DNA of 64,000 bases from NCBI GenBank assembly GCA_002390845.1, contig DGQT01000106.1, positions 62,001-126,000 on the forward strand, written 5' to 3'. Origin of the DNA: Chitinophagaceae bacterium UBA4407. GTDB lineage: Bacteria; Bacteroidota; Bacteroidia; Chitinophagales; Chitinophagaceae. The position numbers were made by a program, and so were the translations under genes. Below the pieces are notes generated by a model that saw only the letters and a program-made list of their open reading frames with translations, searched no databases and was not told the origin of the DNA. Below are positions 16,719-24,528 of this stretch, piece by piece (position 1 is the stretch's first letter; each line of letters begins with the position of its first letter).

Positions 16719-18223
16719 ATTAAAGATTGATCGATTTGGTGAAGAAAATTTTCGGCATTGGTAAGATGTGTATTTTTTTTGTCGGCGCTCATTTTATCGA
16801 ATGTATTTATAAGCATGCCCAGCCTTGGGTTTGTAAGAAAGAAGCTGCGGTGTACGTGCATAAAACGCCAGAATAAACCATCCCATATCTGCTGCCAGTT
16901 ACCTTTTGGCCAGTCGCCCATTTTCATAAGATAATTGCTGCCGCTTATGTAAGGTTTGGTAGTCATCAGCCCACCATCGGCAAATTGTGTCATGCCATAA
17001 ACATTGGGCACCATTACCCAGTCATACGCATCCACATACATTTCCATAAACCATTTATAAACTTCATCGGGATCAAATTCGCAGAGCAGCATAAAGTTGC
17101 CTAGTACCATTAAGCGTTCTATATGATGCGCATAACCGCTTTGCAAAGTTTTCTTTATTACAATATCAACGGGTTCAATGCCGGTTGTTGCATTCCAAAA
17201 ACTTCGCGGTATTTTCCTGGTAAACCCCCAATAGTTTTTGGTGCGCTGTTTACTGCCTTCGCGTTCGTACACAATACGTATAAACTCACGCCAGCCTGCA
17301 ACCTGGCGTATAAAACCTTCCAGAGAATTTAAGGGCACATTATATTTTACTGCTGCATGTAAAGCTTTATCTATAACCTGTTGCGGGTTTAGTAAACCGA
17401 TGTTGAGCATTGGCGTAAGCACACTGTGATGCAGCACGTATTCGTTTGCTGCCATGGCATCTTCGTATATACCAAATTTTGAAAACCTGACTTTTAAAAA
17501 ATCATCAAGCCAGTTTTCTGCCTCTTCAAATGTGCAGGGATAGCCCGATTGCGAATTGGTGTTTACAAAAGGTGGGTTAAGGCTCCCGTAATTATCGGGA
17601 TAGTTTTTTTGTGTGTAGTGGATTGCTTCTTTAATGTATTTATTGGGGGCAGGTAATGTGATTGCGGGTACACTTTCCTGTTTTGGAAACTTTAAACGGT
17701 TGTCAGCATCAAAGGTCCATTTACCACCTTGCGGCTTACCCGATGCATCGAGCAGCAGCTTTCTTTTTTTGCGCTGATCAATATAAAAATCTGTTTGAAA
17801 ATATGTTTTCCTGTCTTTAAAGAAACCGTTCACTTCTTCCATGCTGTTCAGGAAGTTTGGTGTGCGGTAAATAATTAATTCAATGGTTGCCCGTATGCAT
17901 GCTTTTTGCAGTTTTCGCTGCAGCCAGTTATCTGCAACTTCGGCAATATGTATTTGCTTAACCTTTTTATCTGCAAGGTGCTGTACTAATTTTTCTATAC
18001 TGCAGATTTCTTGCTGTGCATTTATATAATGAACGGTAAGCTTTTTGGTTGCGAGAAATTCCGCATAAAACTGCATGCTTGCCCTGTGCAGTAACAGTTT
18101 TTGTTTGTGAAATATAAACTGGTTAAAGTATAAAGCCTCTTCTACAATATAAACCGCTCTTTCTTCACCAATAGCAGGATGCTGCTTAAAAAGCTGGTGT
18201 GGAAAAACAATGCAAACATCCAT
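16715..18223 (-). CDS. Photolyase/cryptochrome-related protein of the FeS-BCP group, lacking the Fe-S cysteines
   Basis: 502 residues. The N-terminus (MDVCIVFPHQLFKQHPAIGE) is the antenna-binding Rossmann domain of the 'deoxyribodipyrimidine photolyase-related' group. The C-terminal FAD domain has YAHHIERLMVLGNF, YVDAYDWVMVPNVYGMTQFA and TTKPYISGSNYLMKMG. In FeS-BCP enzymes the latter is followed by three cysteines (YCxxC...C). Here the equivalent stretch GDWPKGNWQQIWDGLFW has none, and the cysteine expected before YAHH is also missing. It is probably a flavoprotein in light sensing or 6-4 repair without the cluster. It is coupled to the flavin-reductase-like gene. Confidence 0.88.
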   Translation of the reverse strand: MDVCIVFPHQLFKQHPAIGEERAVYIVEEALYFNQFIFHKQKLLLHRASMQFYAEFLATKKLTVHYINAQQEICSIEKLVQHLADKKVKQIHIAEVADNWLQRKLQKACIRATIELIIYRTPNFLNSMEEVNGFFKDRKTYFQTDFYIDQRKKRKLLLDASGKPQGGKWTFDADNRLKFPKQESVPAITLPAPNKYIKEAIHYTQKNYPDNYGSLNPPFVNTNSQSGYPCTFEEAENWLDDFLKVRFSKFGIYEDAMAANEYVLHHSVLTPMLNIGLLNPQQVIDKALHAAVKYNVPLNSLEGFIRQVAGWREFIRIVYEREGSKQRTKNYWGFTRKIPRSFWNATTGIEPVDIVIKKTLQSGYAHHIERLMVLGNFMLLCEFDPDEVYKWFMEMYVDAYDWVMVPNVYGMTQFADGGLMTTKPYISGSNYLMKMGDWPKGNWQQIWDGLFWRFMHVHRSFFLTNPRLGMLINTFDKMSADKKNTHLTNAENFLHQIDQSLI

Positions 18224-18266
18224 GTATCAATATTATTTGTAGCTATTAAATATTACGTTTTTATAA

Positions 18267-18322
18267 TACCGGCAGAAGTATTTTATGGCATCGCCTGTTG
18301 TGTCGCAATCCTTTCACCTGCA
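18267..18322 (+). repeat. Gene-boundary repeat, L arm, variant with CAATCC core
   Basis: TACCGGCAGAAGTATTTTAT, GGCATCGCC, then TGTTGTGTCGCAATCCTTTC. The same variant occurs at 37102 and 47221. It sits upstream of the photolyase-like gene start. Confidence 0.8.
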
Positions 18323-18446
18323 GAATATAAATGAAGCTTTTACCAAAGCGAATGTTTAAAACATTTCAGCCAGTTCAAATATTTCAGAACAATTGATACC
18401 TGCTTTTGTTGTAACAAAAATTTGCTGACTAATTATTTAAAAAATC

Positions 18447-19163
18447 ATGGAGACAATAAAAGGAAAAAATATTCTTGTTACCGGGGCAACCGGTGGAATA
18501 GGTTCGCATACGGTTAAGTTGCTTGCAAGCGGTGGAGCAAATGTGTTTATAACCGGCCGCAATAAAGAAAAGCTGCGGCAAATTGCCCTGGCTAATAAAT
18601 TGGCGGCAGAAAGAATATTTGCTGCTGACCTAAGCAACAGTACACAGGTGGAATTACTTAAAGAGAACTATTTTAAAGCCTTTCAAACCATTGATGTATT
18701 GGTAAATTCCTCAGGCGTGGGAATCATTAAACCACTTGAACAGCTAAGCGAAACGGATTTTTTACAGTCTTTAAATGCTAATTTGCTGGCAAGTTTTCTT
18801 TTGATAAAAGCATTTTTGCCGGCAATGAAAGAAGCAAAAACAGGGCTTATTATCAATATTCCCGGTGTGTTAGGCAAAGTGCCCATGGCTGGCGCCGCCG
18901 CTTACAGCGCAAGCAAGTATGGCCTTGTTGGGATGATGCAAAGTATAAGGGAAGAATTAAAACGTACCAATATCCGCATCACCAATCTTTTTATGGGCGG
19001 TGTGGATACGTCGTTCTGGGATGCGATTGACCTGCGTGTACAAAAAGATAAAATGATTGTTGCAGAAGAAGCCGCCAAAGCAATCTGGTTTCTTTGTCAG
19101 CAGCCTGTAAGCGGTGTGGTAAGCGAAATGGTGCTGCAACCGTTTAATCATCAGGCAATTTAG
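18447..19163 (+). CDS. Short-chain dehydrogenase/reductase
   Basis: 238 residues, classical SDR length. The NAD(P) motif is TGATGGIG near residue 11, the NSSG strand is VNSSGVG, and the catalytic YxxxK is YSASK, with an upstream active-site region IINIPGVLGKVP where the usual Ser is not obvious. The substrate is unknown. The 3' end overlaps the convergent DUF2256 gene by 20 bases. The gene lies between an L arm (18267) and an R arm (19400). Confidence 0.88.
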   Translation: METIKGKNILVTGATGGIGSHTVKLLASGGANVFITGRNKEKLRQIALANKLAAERIFAADLSNSTQVELLKENYFKAFQTIDVLVNSSGVGIIKPLEQLSETDFLQSLNANLLASFLLIKAFLPAMKEAKTGLIINIPGVLGKVPMAGAAAYSASKYGLVGMMQSIREELKRTNIRITNLFMGGVDTSFWDAIDLRVQKDKMIVAEEAAKAIWFLCQQPVSGVVSEMVLQPFNHQAI

Positions 19164-19305
19164 ATGATGGTTTGGTTTGCCTGCACTTATCGCTGCAATA
19201 TTTTACATCGTCCCAAACCTTTTCCCATTTCTTACGCCATGAAAACGGTCTGCCGCAAACAACGCAGATTTTAGAGGGAAAGTTTTCTTTTTTCTTTTGT
19301 TTCAT
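19144..19305 (-). CDS. DUF2256 zinc-ribbon protein
   Basis: 53 residues from the Met at 19305 (MKQKKKENFPSKICVVCGRP); a longer frame reaches 19332. Two CxxC-type metal knuckles, ICVVCGRPF and KYCSDKCR, surround WRKKWEKVWDDVKYCS. This is the DUF2256 pattern, a small protein often found beside photolyase/cryptochrome genes. It converges with the SDR gene and overlaps its end. The function is unknown; its presence within 1 kb of a photolyase-like gene fits the known association. Confidence 0.85.
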   Translation of the reverse strand: MKQKKKENFPSKICVVCGRPFSWRKKWEKVWDDVKYCSDKCRQTKPSSKLPDD

Positions 19306-19399
19306 TATTTGTAAAACCTGCTTAATTTTCAAAACAATAAATACCGGTTAATAACACAGCGATTTGAAAATAGTTAGCCCATAGCTGATAAATACTATA

Positions 19400-19456
19400 A
19401 AGTACAAGAGTGCGACGCAAGAAAAGAAGATCAGGAATATACAGCCTGGCTAAAAA
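19400..19456 (-). repeat. Gene-boundary repeat, R arm
   Basis: AGTACAAGAGTGCGACGCAAG followed by AAAAGAAGATC and the tip ACAGCCTGGCT, facing the merR gene. Confidence 0.82.
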
Positions 19457-19477
19457 TGATCTTTTAAAAATAAACCA

Positions 19478-19513
19478 GTTTGTTTGAAAAAATTGATTTT
19501 TAGTTAAACAAAA
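19478..19513. promoter_or_regulatory. Predicted MerR/CarH-type operator upstream of merR
   Basis: The right half TTAAACAAAA (19504-19513) is identical to the right half of the site before the sigma-factor gene. The left half GTTTGTTTGA (19478-19487) matches TTTTGTTTAA at 8 of 10 positions. Half-site spacing (26 bases start to start) is nearly the same as at the sigma gene (27). This suggests autoregulation by the MerR protein encoded 26 bases downstream. Confidence 0.5.
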
Positions 19514-19538
19514 TAAAGCTAGATATTGTAATATAGAT

Positions 19539-20417
19539 ATGAATGCCTTTACAATAAAAGACCTCGAAAGCCTCTCTGGAATAAAAGCACATACAATACG
19601 TATATGGGAGCAGCGCTATTCTTTTTTAAATCCGCAGCGCACCGAAACCAATATACGGTACTATACGAATGATGAATTAAAAACGATTTTAAACATCTCA
19701 TTGCTTAATAAATACGGGTTCAAGATTTCGCATATTGACAAGATGAGCAGCAGTGAAATTAAAGAAAAGATACTTTCACTTTCGCAGGCCGAAGCAAACC
19801 AGGAACGTATTATAAATGACCTTATTCAGCACATGGCCGATATGGATATGGATTCATTTGAAGCAGTACTTGATAATTATATATCTGCACGCGGTATAGA
19901 AAAGGCCATTACTTATATTATCTTTCCATACCTGGAAAAAATTGGAATCCTGTGGGTAACCAATCATATTAATCCGGCACAGGAGCATCTGGTTACAAAT
20001 ATCATCCGGCAAAAGTTAATTGTTGGTATTGAAAGCACAGTTTGCCACATTAAAGTAAACAAAACAGCATTGCTTTTTTTACCCGAAGGAGAGCATCATG
20101 AACTGGGTTTGCTGTTTATGTATTATTTGCTGAAAAGCAGAGGCGTAAAGGTTTTGTACATTGGCGCCAATGTGCCTTTGGCAGATATTGAATATGTTAC
20201 AAAATTAAAAAAGGCAGATTTTTTGTATGCTCACCTTACCTCTGTTGCACATCATTTTAATTTTGAAAAATTTCTGAATAAGTTAACGCTGCGTATATCT
20301 TCAACACCTGTAATTATTTCAGGGCAAGTCTCTCAAACTTATAAGAAAAAAACCGCCGCTAATGTTCATCTAAAGCGTTCACTTCATGAAGTAATGGAAT
20401 TTATAGCCACCCTTTAA
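19539..20417 (+). CDS. MerR-family regulator with B12-binding-like domain (CarH/LitR type)
   Basis: 292 residues. A MerR winged helix at 1-70 (TIKDLESLSGIKAHTIRIWE) precedes a four-helix bundle and a cobalamin-type Rossmann domain from about 175. Family residues are present: Trp139, Glu149-His150 and the lower-ligand His187 in EGEHHELG, where the usual Asp of DxHxxG is Glu185. The residue after Trp139, His in light-sensing CarH as I recall it, is Val140. It stands before an ECF sigma factor and six carotenoid genes and probably represses them in the dark. Whether cobalamin binds and whether light acts through it are open. Confidence 0.88.
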   Translation: MNAFTIKDLESLSGIKAHTIRIWEQRYSFLNPQRTETNIRYYTNDELKTILNISLLNKYGFKISHIDKMSSSEIKEKILSLSQAEANQERIINDLIQHMADMDMDSFEAVLDNYISARGIEKAITYIIFPYLEKIGILWVTNHINPAQEHLVTNIIRQKLIVGIESTVCHIKVNKTALLFLPEGEHHELGLLFMYYLLKSRGVKVLYIGANVPLADIEYVTKLKKADFLYAHLTSVAHHFNFEKFLNKLTLRISSTPVIISGQVSQTYKKKTAANVHLKRSLHEVMEFIATL

Positions 20418-20731
20418 TTGATAATTTAAGCACCTTCAATACAAGCATAAAGTTCAGATAAAAAAGATATTCAGTTTTGAGCCCTGTATGAGATGCGCTT
20501 TTGGTAAGGGCATCTTGAAAAGCAAGCTTATACTGGTTTAGTAATATTTTGTTTGCTGAAAACACGCAGTTATTTGAACCCATGGTCAGGAAAATCTCTT
20601 TTTTAAATTTTTACTGGCAGAAAATTGTTTAAAGAAGAGCAATAGTAAAATGAATTTTTTTTGTGAAAGTAACAATGCTGAATTGCGTTTTAGATAAGGG
20701 TTTAATTTTTAAGAGTTTGAATAGGAAATTA

Positions 20732-20764
20732 TTTGGTGAAATGAAATTATTTTGTTTAATTTTG
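20732..20764 (+). promoter_or_regulatory. Bacteroidota-type promoter of the ECF sigma gene
   Basis: A -33 box TTTG (20732-20735), 21 bases, then the -7 box TAATTTTG (20757-20764), a full match to TAnnTTTG. The start codon follows at 20791. The rest of the 20418-20790 gap is AT-rich with no credible gene. Confidence 0.65.
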
Positions 20765-20786
20765 TAACTCAAAGAGTTAAACAAAA
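20750..20786. promoter_or_regulatory. Predicted MerR/CarH-type operator over the sigma-gene promoter
   Basis: A perfect 10-bp inverted repeat TTTTGTTTAA (20750-20759) and TTAAACAAAA (20777-20786), overlapping the -7 box and ending just before the start codon. The same decamer occurs at 19504 (merR) and 21307 (crtI). Binding here would block RNA polymerase. Confidence 0.6.
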
Positions 20787-20790
20787 CTTT

Positions 20791-21291
20791 ATGTCAACAT
20801 TAGATTTTAACCAGATGCTTTTGAGCAATGCAGAATTTTTGAGGCCTTTTGCAATAACGCTTACCAGAGATTCTGAAACTGCAAAAGACTTGTTTCAGGA
20901 GACGATGTTCCGTGCTTTGGCAAATAGGGAAAAATATAATGTTGGAACTAATATAAAAGCATGGCTTTATACAATCATGCGGAATATTTTTATTAATAAT
21001 TACAGGCGCAAAGCAAAACAGAACACTGTTTTCGATAATAGTGCCAATGATTTTTTACTGGACTTTAACCAGGTTGCAACGGCTAACAATGCGATAGGCA
21101 ATATAAACATGAAAGAGGTAAATGAAGCGATTTATAATCTTCCTGAAATTTTTAAAAATCCTTTCTTACTTTATTTTGACGGCTTTAAATACCAGGAAAT
21201 TGCTGATATGCTTGACGAGCCGATTGGAACCATTAAAAGCCGTATTCACTTTGCCCGTAAATTACTTAAAGCTCATGTTGAAAGATTTTAA
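20791..21291 (+). CDS. ECF-family RNA polymerase sigma factor
   Basis: 166 residues from the ATG at 20791 (MSTLDFNQMLLSNAEFLRPF); the frame is open 39 bases further up but that part overlaps the operator. Region 2 is DSETAKDLFQETMFRAL with NIKAWLYTIMRNIFINNYRR. Region 4 is LPEIFKNPFLLYFDGFKYQE followed by GTIKSRIHFARKLL. No anti-sigma gene is adjacent. It lies between a CarH-like repressor and crtI, which matches the light-induced sigma-factor arrangement of carotenoid clusters. It probably drives crt transcription. Confidence 0.92.
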   Translation: MSTLDFNQMLLSNAEFLRPFAITLTRDSETAKDLFQETMFRALANREKYNVGTNIKAWLYTIMRNIFINNYRRKAKQNTVFDNSANDFLLDFNQVATANNAIGNINMKEVNEAIYNLPEIFKNPFLLYFDGFKYQEIADMLDEPIGTIKSRIHFARKLLKAHVERF

Positions 21292-21306
21292 AATAACTTC
21301 AGTTCT

Positions 21307-21316
21307 TTTTGTTTAA
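21307..21316 (+). promoter_or_regulatory. Single TTTTGTTTAA half-site before crtI
   Basis: The exact decamer of the merR and sigma-gene operators, 9 bases before the crtI start codon. No good second half-site is seen at the expected spacing, so this may be a weaker or half operator. Confidence 0.4.
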
Positions 21317-21324
21317 GTTTAAAA

Positions 21325-22827
21325 ATGGTGAAAAAAAGAGTTGCCATTATCGGCTCTGGTTTTGCTGGCTTGTCCGCAGCATGTTTTATGGCTAAAGCGG
21401 GATGGCAGGTTACAGTGCTTGAAAAACATAACATCCCCGGAGGCCGTGCAAGGCAAATGAAAGTAAAAGGATTTACCTTCGATATGGGACCAAGCTGGTA
21501 TTGGATGCCGGATATATTTGAACATTTTTTTAATTCATTTGACAGAAAAGTGTCTGATTATTATTCGCTTCATCGCCTTGATCCTTCTTACAGGGTTTAT
21601 TGGGGAAACAATGAAACGGATATTCCCGCCGACTACAACGGGTTTAAACAATTGTTCGAAGGGATTGAGCCCGGGAGTTCTGTACAATTGGATAAATTTT
21701 TAGAAGAAGCAGCCTATAAGTATAAAGTTGGTATGAACAAACTGGTATATAAACCAGGACTGTCGTTAACTGAATTTTTAGACTGGGATTTGGCCACCGG
21801 AATTTTTAGGCTGGATGTATTTAATTCAATAAAGACTCATGTAGGCAAATATTTCAAGCATCCTGCGCTTAAGCAATTAATGGAATTCCCGGTTTTATTT
21901 CTTGGAGCTTTGCCTGATAAAACCCCTGCTTTATACAGCCTTATGAATTACGCAGATATAATAGGTGGTACCTGGTATCCGGAAGGTGGAATGTACAGCA
22001 TCGTTGAAGGTATGCACAAGCTGGCAACTGAATTGGGCGTTCAGTTTTATTTTAATCAGAATGTTACCGAAATTATCATTGAAAATAATGCCGCTAAAAA
22101 AGTGATTGCTGCATCTGCAAGTAATAATGCTAAAACATTAAACACTTATGAAACGGATGTGGTAATTGGCGGTGCAGATTATCACCATATTGAAAGCGCA
22201 TTATTGCCCGAAACATATAGAAGTTACCCGGAAAGTTATTGGCAGAAACGTGTAATGGCTCCCGGATGCCTTATTTATTATGTAGGCCTTAATAAAAGGT
22301 TGACCAACATTCTTCACCATTCTTTGTTTTTTGATACGTCGTTTGAAGTGCATGGCAGAGAAATTTATGAAACAATGCAATGGCCAACAGATCCTTTATT
22401 TTATGTAAGTGCCACATCTGTAACAGACAGTACAGTTGCACCAGAGGGCTGCGAAAATTTATTTTTTCTTGTTCCTGTAGCAGCAGGTTTGGCAAATGAT
22501 TCTGAAGAACTGCGTGAACGATATTTCGAAATGATTGTTACACGAATGGAAAAACGCATCGGGCAAAGTATAAAGGATAGTATTATCTATAAAAAAACCT
22601 ATGCCCACAGTGATTTTGTATACGATTATAATGCATTTAAAGGGAATGCTTATGGTTTGGCGAACACTTTAACGCAAACTGCTGTTTTAAAGCCTGCCTG
22701 CCGCAGTAAAAAAGTAAATAACTTATTTTACACTGGCCAGTTAACCGTTCCGGGTCCTGGTGTTCCGCCAAGTTTAATAAGTGGTGAGGTGGTTGCAAAT
22801 GAAGTGATTAAGGTATTTGGGAACTGA
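21325..22827 (+). CDS. crtI: Phytoene desaturase
   Basis: 500 residues. An N-terminal dinucleotide-binding motif VAIIGSGFAGLSAACFMAKA is followed by VLEKHNIPGGRARQ. The C-terminal FAD motif YTGQLTVPGPGVPPSLISGE is the CrtI signature. It converts phytoene to lycopene in the membrane. The gene follows the sigma factor by 33 bases and precedes crtB. A repeat arm lies after it. Confidence 0.93.
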   Translation: MVKKRVAIIGSGFAGLSAACFMAKAGWQVTVLEKHNIPGGRARQMKVKGFTFDMGPSWYWMPDIFEHFFNSFDRKVSDYYSLHRLDPSYRVYWGNNETDIPADYNGFKQLFEGIEPGSSVQLDKFLEEAAYKYKVGMNKLVYKPGLSLTEFLDWDLATGIFRLDVFNSIKTHVGKYFKHPALKQLMEFPVLFLGALPDKTPALYSLMNYADIIGGTWYPEGGMYSIVEGMHKLATELGVQFYFNQNVTEIIIENNAAKKVIAASASNNAKTLNTYETDVVIGGADYHHIESALLPETYRSYPESYWQKRVMAPGCLIYYVGLNKRLTNILHHSLFFDTSFEVHGREIYETMQWPTDPLFYVSATSVTDSTVAPEGCENLFFLVPVAAGLANDSEELRERYFEMIVTRMEKRIGQSIKDSIIYKKTYAHSDFVYDYNAFKGNAYGLANTLTQTAVLKPACRSKKVNNLFYTGQLTVPGPGVPPSLISGEVVANEVIKVFGN

Positions 22828-22871
22828 TTGGGTTAAACACAAGGCCGTAGTTTTAAAACTGTATTTATATT

Positions 22872-22936
22872 TTCGCTTCGGTAAAAGCCCAACAATATTC
22901 TGAATGTACAAGTGAGTGACACAACCGCCGATGACC
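22872..22936 (-). repeat. Gene-boundary repeat, R arm, variant B
   Basis: CGCTTCGGTAAAAGCCCA inner flank (as at 16112), then GTACAAGTGAGTGACACAAC and CGCCGATGACC. It stands between crtI and crtB and is one of the few arms without an L partner just before it. Confidence 0.78.
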
Positions 22937-22977
22937 AAAATTTAAAATGCTGGTAACAAAAAACTGACCTATAAAAA

Positions 22978-23814
22978 ATGATGAATCTTTTTAATGAAGT
23001 AAGTGAAGAATGTAGCCGGGCAACAACGCTGCGGTACAGTACTTCGTTTTCATCTGCCATAAAGCTGCTGCACAATGGCCTGCGGCCGCACATTCACAAC
23101 ATTTATGGTTTTGTACGCTTTGCCGATGAGATTGTTGATACTTTTCATGATTACAATAAAGCATTGTTGCTTGGCGAATTTAAACGCGAAACTTATCTGG
23201 CCATTGAGCGTAAGATTAGCCTTAACCCGATTCTGCACAGTTTTCAGTTAACGGTTAATCAATTTAAAATTAATCTTCAGCTTGTAGAGGCTTTTTTTAA
23301 AAGTATGGAGCTCGATTTAAGCAACAATAAATACGATACCGGTGGTTATGATGAATATATTTATGGCAGTGCAGAGGTAGTGGGGCTTATGTGCTTATAT
23401 GTTTTTTGCGAAGGCGATGCGAAGCAATATGAAAATCTTAAACTCTATGCAAGGAGCCTTGGCGCGGCATTTCAAAAAGTAAATTTTTTGCGAGACATAA
23501 AAAATGATTTTGAGGGCTTAAACCGCACTTATTTCCCCGGATGTGATTTTAGAAATTTTACAAAGGCAGACAAAACCGCTATTGAAAAAGACATACAAAA
23601 AGATTTTGATCATGCATACAAAGGCATTTTGCAATTGCCATCAAAGGCAAAATTTGGCGTGTATGTTGCTTACAAATATTATGTATCGCTTTTTAAAAAA
23701 ATAAAACGGCTGCCGCCTCAGAATATACTGGAAGAACGTGTTCGCATACCCAACTACGGCAAGGCGTTTATATTAGCTAAGGCAGGTTTACGAAGCCAGT
23801 TTAATATTTTATAA
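22978..23814 (+). CDS. crtB: Phytoene synthase
   Basis: 278 residues, standard for squalene/phytoene synthases. It joins two geranylgeranyl diphosphates to phytoene, the first carotenoid step. The aspartate-rich site FVRFADEIVDTFHD near residue 43 is present. The second site is FLRDIKNDFEGLNRTYFP. It lies between crtI and idi with repeat arms on both sides. Confidence 0.95.
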   Translation: MMNLFNEVSEECSRATTLRYSTSFSSAIKLLHNGLRPHIHNIYGFVRFADEIVDTFHDYNKALLLGEFKRETYLAIERKISLNPILHSFQLTVNQFKINLQLVEAFFKSMELDLSNNKYDTGGYDEYIYGSAEVVGLMCLYVFCEGDAKQYENLKLYARSLGAAFQKVNFLRDIKNDFEGLNRTYFPGCDFRNFTKADKTAIEKDIQKDFDHAYKGILQLPSKAKFGVYVAYKYYVSLFKKIKRLPPQNILEERVRIPNYGKAFILAKAGLRSQFNIL

Positions 23815-23820
23815 ATTATT

Positions 23821-23876
23821 GACCGGGCATTTGTATTTCATGGCATCGGCTCTTGCGTCGCACTATTGTACTCAAT
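23821..23876 (+). repeat. Gene-boundary repeat, L arm
   Basis: GACCGGGCATTTGTATTTCA, TGGCATCGGC, then TCTTGCGTCGCACTATTGTA. The tip is 6 bases after the crtB stop. The R partner is at 26066, across idi and the second desaturase. Confidence 0.85.
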
Positions 23877-23965
23877 AACTATTGGCAACACTTATAATGC
23901 AAATACAAAATAAATATCAACAGGCTGTATGCGAAACGGCGCATGCTAATCCTTATTTTTAACAC

Positions 23966-24493
23966 ATGGAACAAGTAATCCTGGTAAATGAGCATGACGA
24001 AGAAACGGGTACAATGGAAAAAATGGAAGCCCACGAAAAAGCATTGCTTCACCGAGCGATAAGTGTTTTTATTTTTAACAGTAAAGGCGAAATGCTGCTG
24101 CAGCAACGGGCCGCAAAAAAATATCACAGTGCTGGTTTGTGGACGAATGCCTGCTGCAGCCATCCACGCCCCGGCGAACCGGTTTTAGCAGCAGCGGAAC
24201 GAAGACTGAAAGAAGAACTTGGTTTTAAAACGCAACTAAAAAAAGTATTCGAATTCACCTACAAAGCACCTTTCGATAATGGCCTGACAGAATATGAATT
24301 TGACCATGTATTCGCAGGCACCTATGATTCAGAAATTGTTCCCAACCCCGATGAAGTGCAGGATTACCGTTATCAATCTATGAACGATATTGAAACAAGT
24401 TTGCAAAAATATCCGGAACAATATTCAGCATGGTTTATTATTGCATTTCCACAAATAATGAATTGGGCAAAGCAACAATCTTCTAGTCAATAA
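23966..24493 (+). CDS. idi: Isopentenyl-diphosphate delta-isomerase, type I
   Basis: 175 residues. The Nudix-fold isomerase interconverts IPP and DMAPP and supplies precursors for carotenoid synthesis. The catalytic cysteine lies in LWTNACCSHPRPGE and the Nudix-like helix in AAERRLKEELGF. The acidic active-site residue is in GLTEYEFDHVF. It is followed 35 bases later by the second desaturase gene. Confidence 0.95.
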   Translation: MEQVILVNEHDEETGTMEKMEAHEKALLHRAISVFIFNSKGEMLLQQRAAKKYHSAGLWTNACCSHPRPGEPVLAAAERRLKEELGFKTQLKKVFEFTYKAPFDNGLTEYEFDHVFAGTYDSEIVPNPDEVQDYRYQSMNDIETSLQKYPEQYSAWFIIAFPQIMNWAKQQSSSQ

Positions 24494-24528
24494 TCATTTG
24501 TAACTAACTTTCGCTTTTACCAATAGTT

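Noticed and set aside
20401..20583. Minus-strand 60-codon frame in the merR-sigma gap
   Set aside because: It has no recognisable motif, no ribosome-binding context and an atypical composition; the gap holds the sigma-gene promoter and operator.
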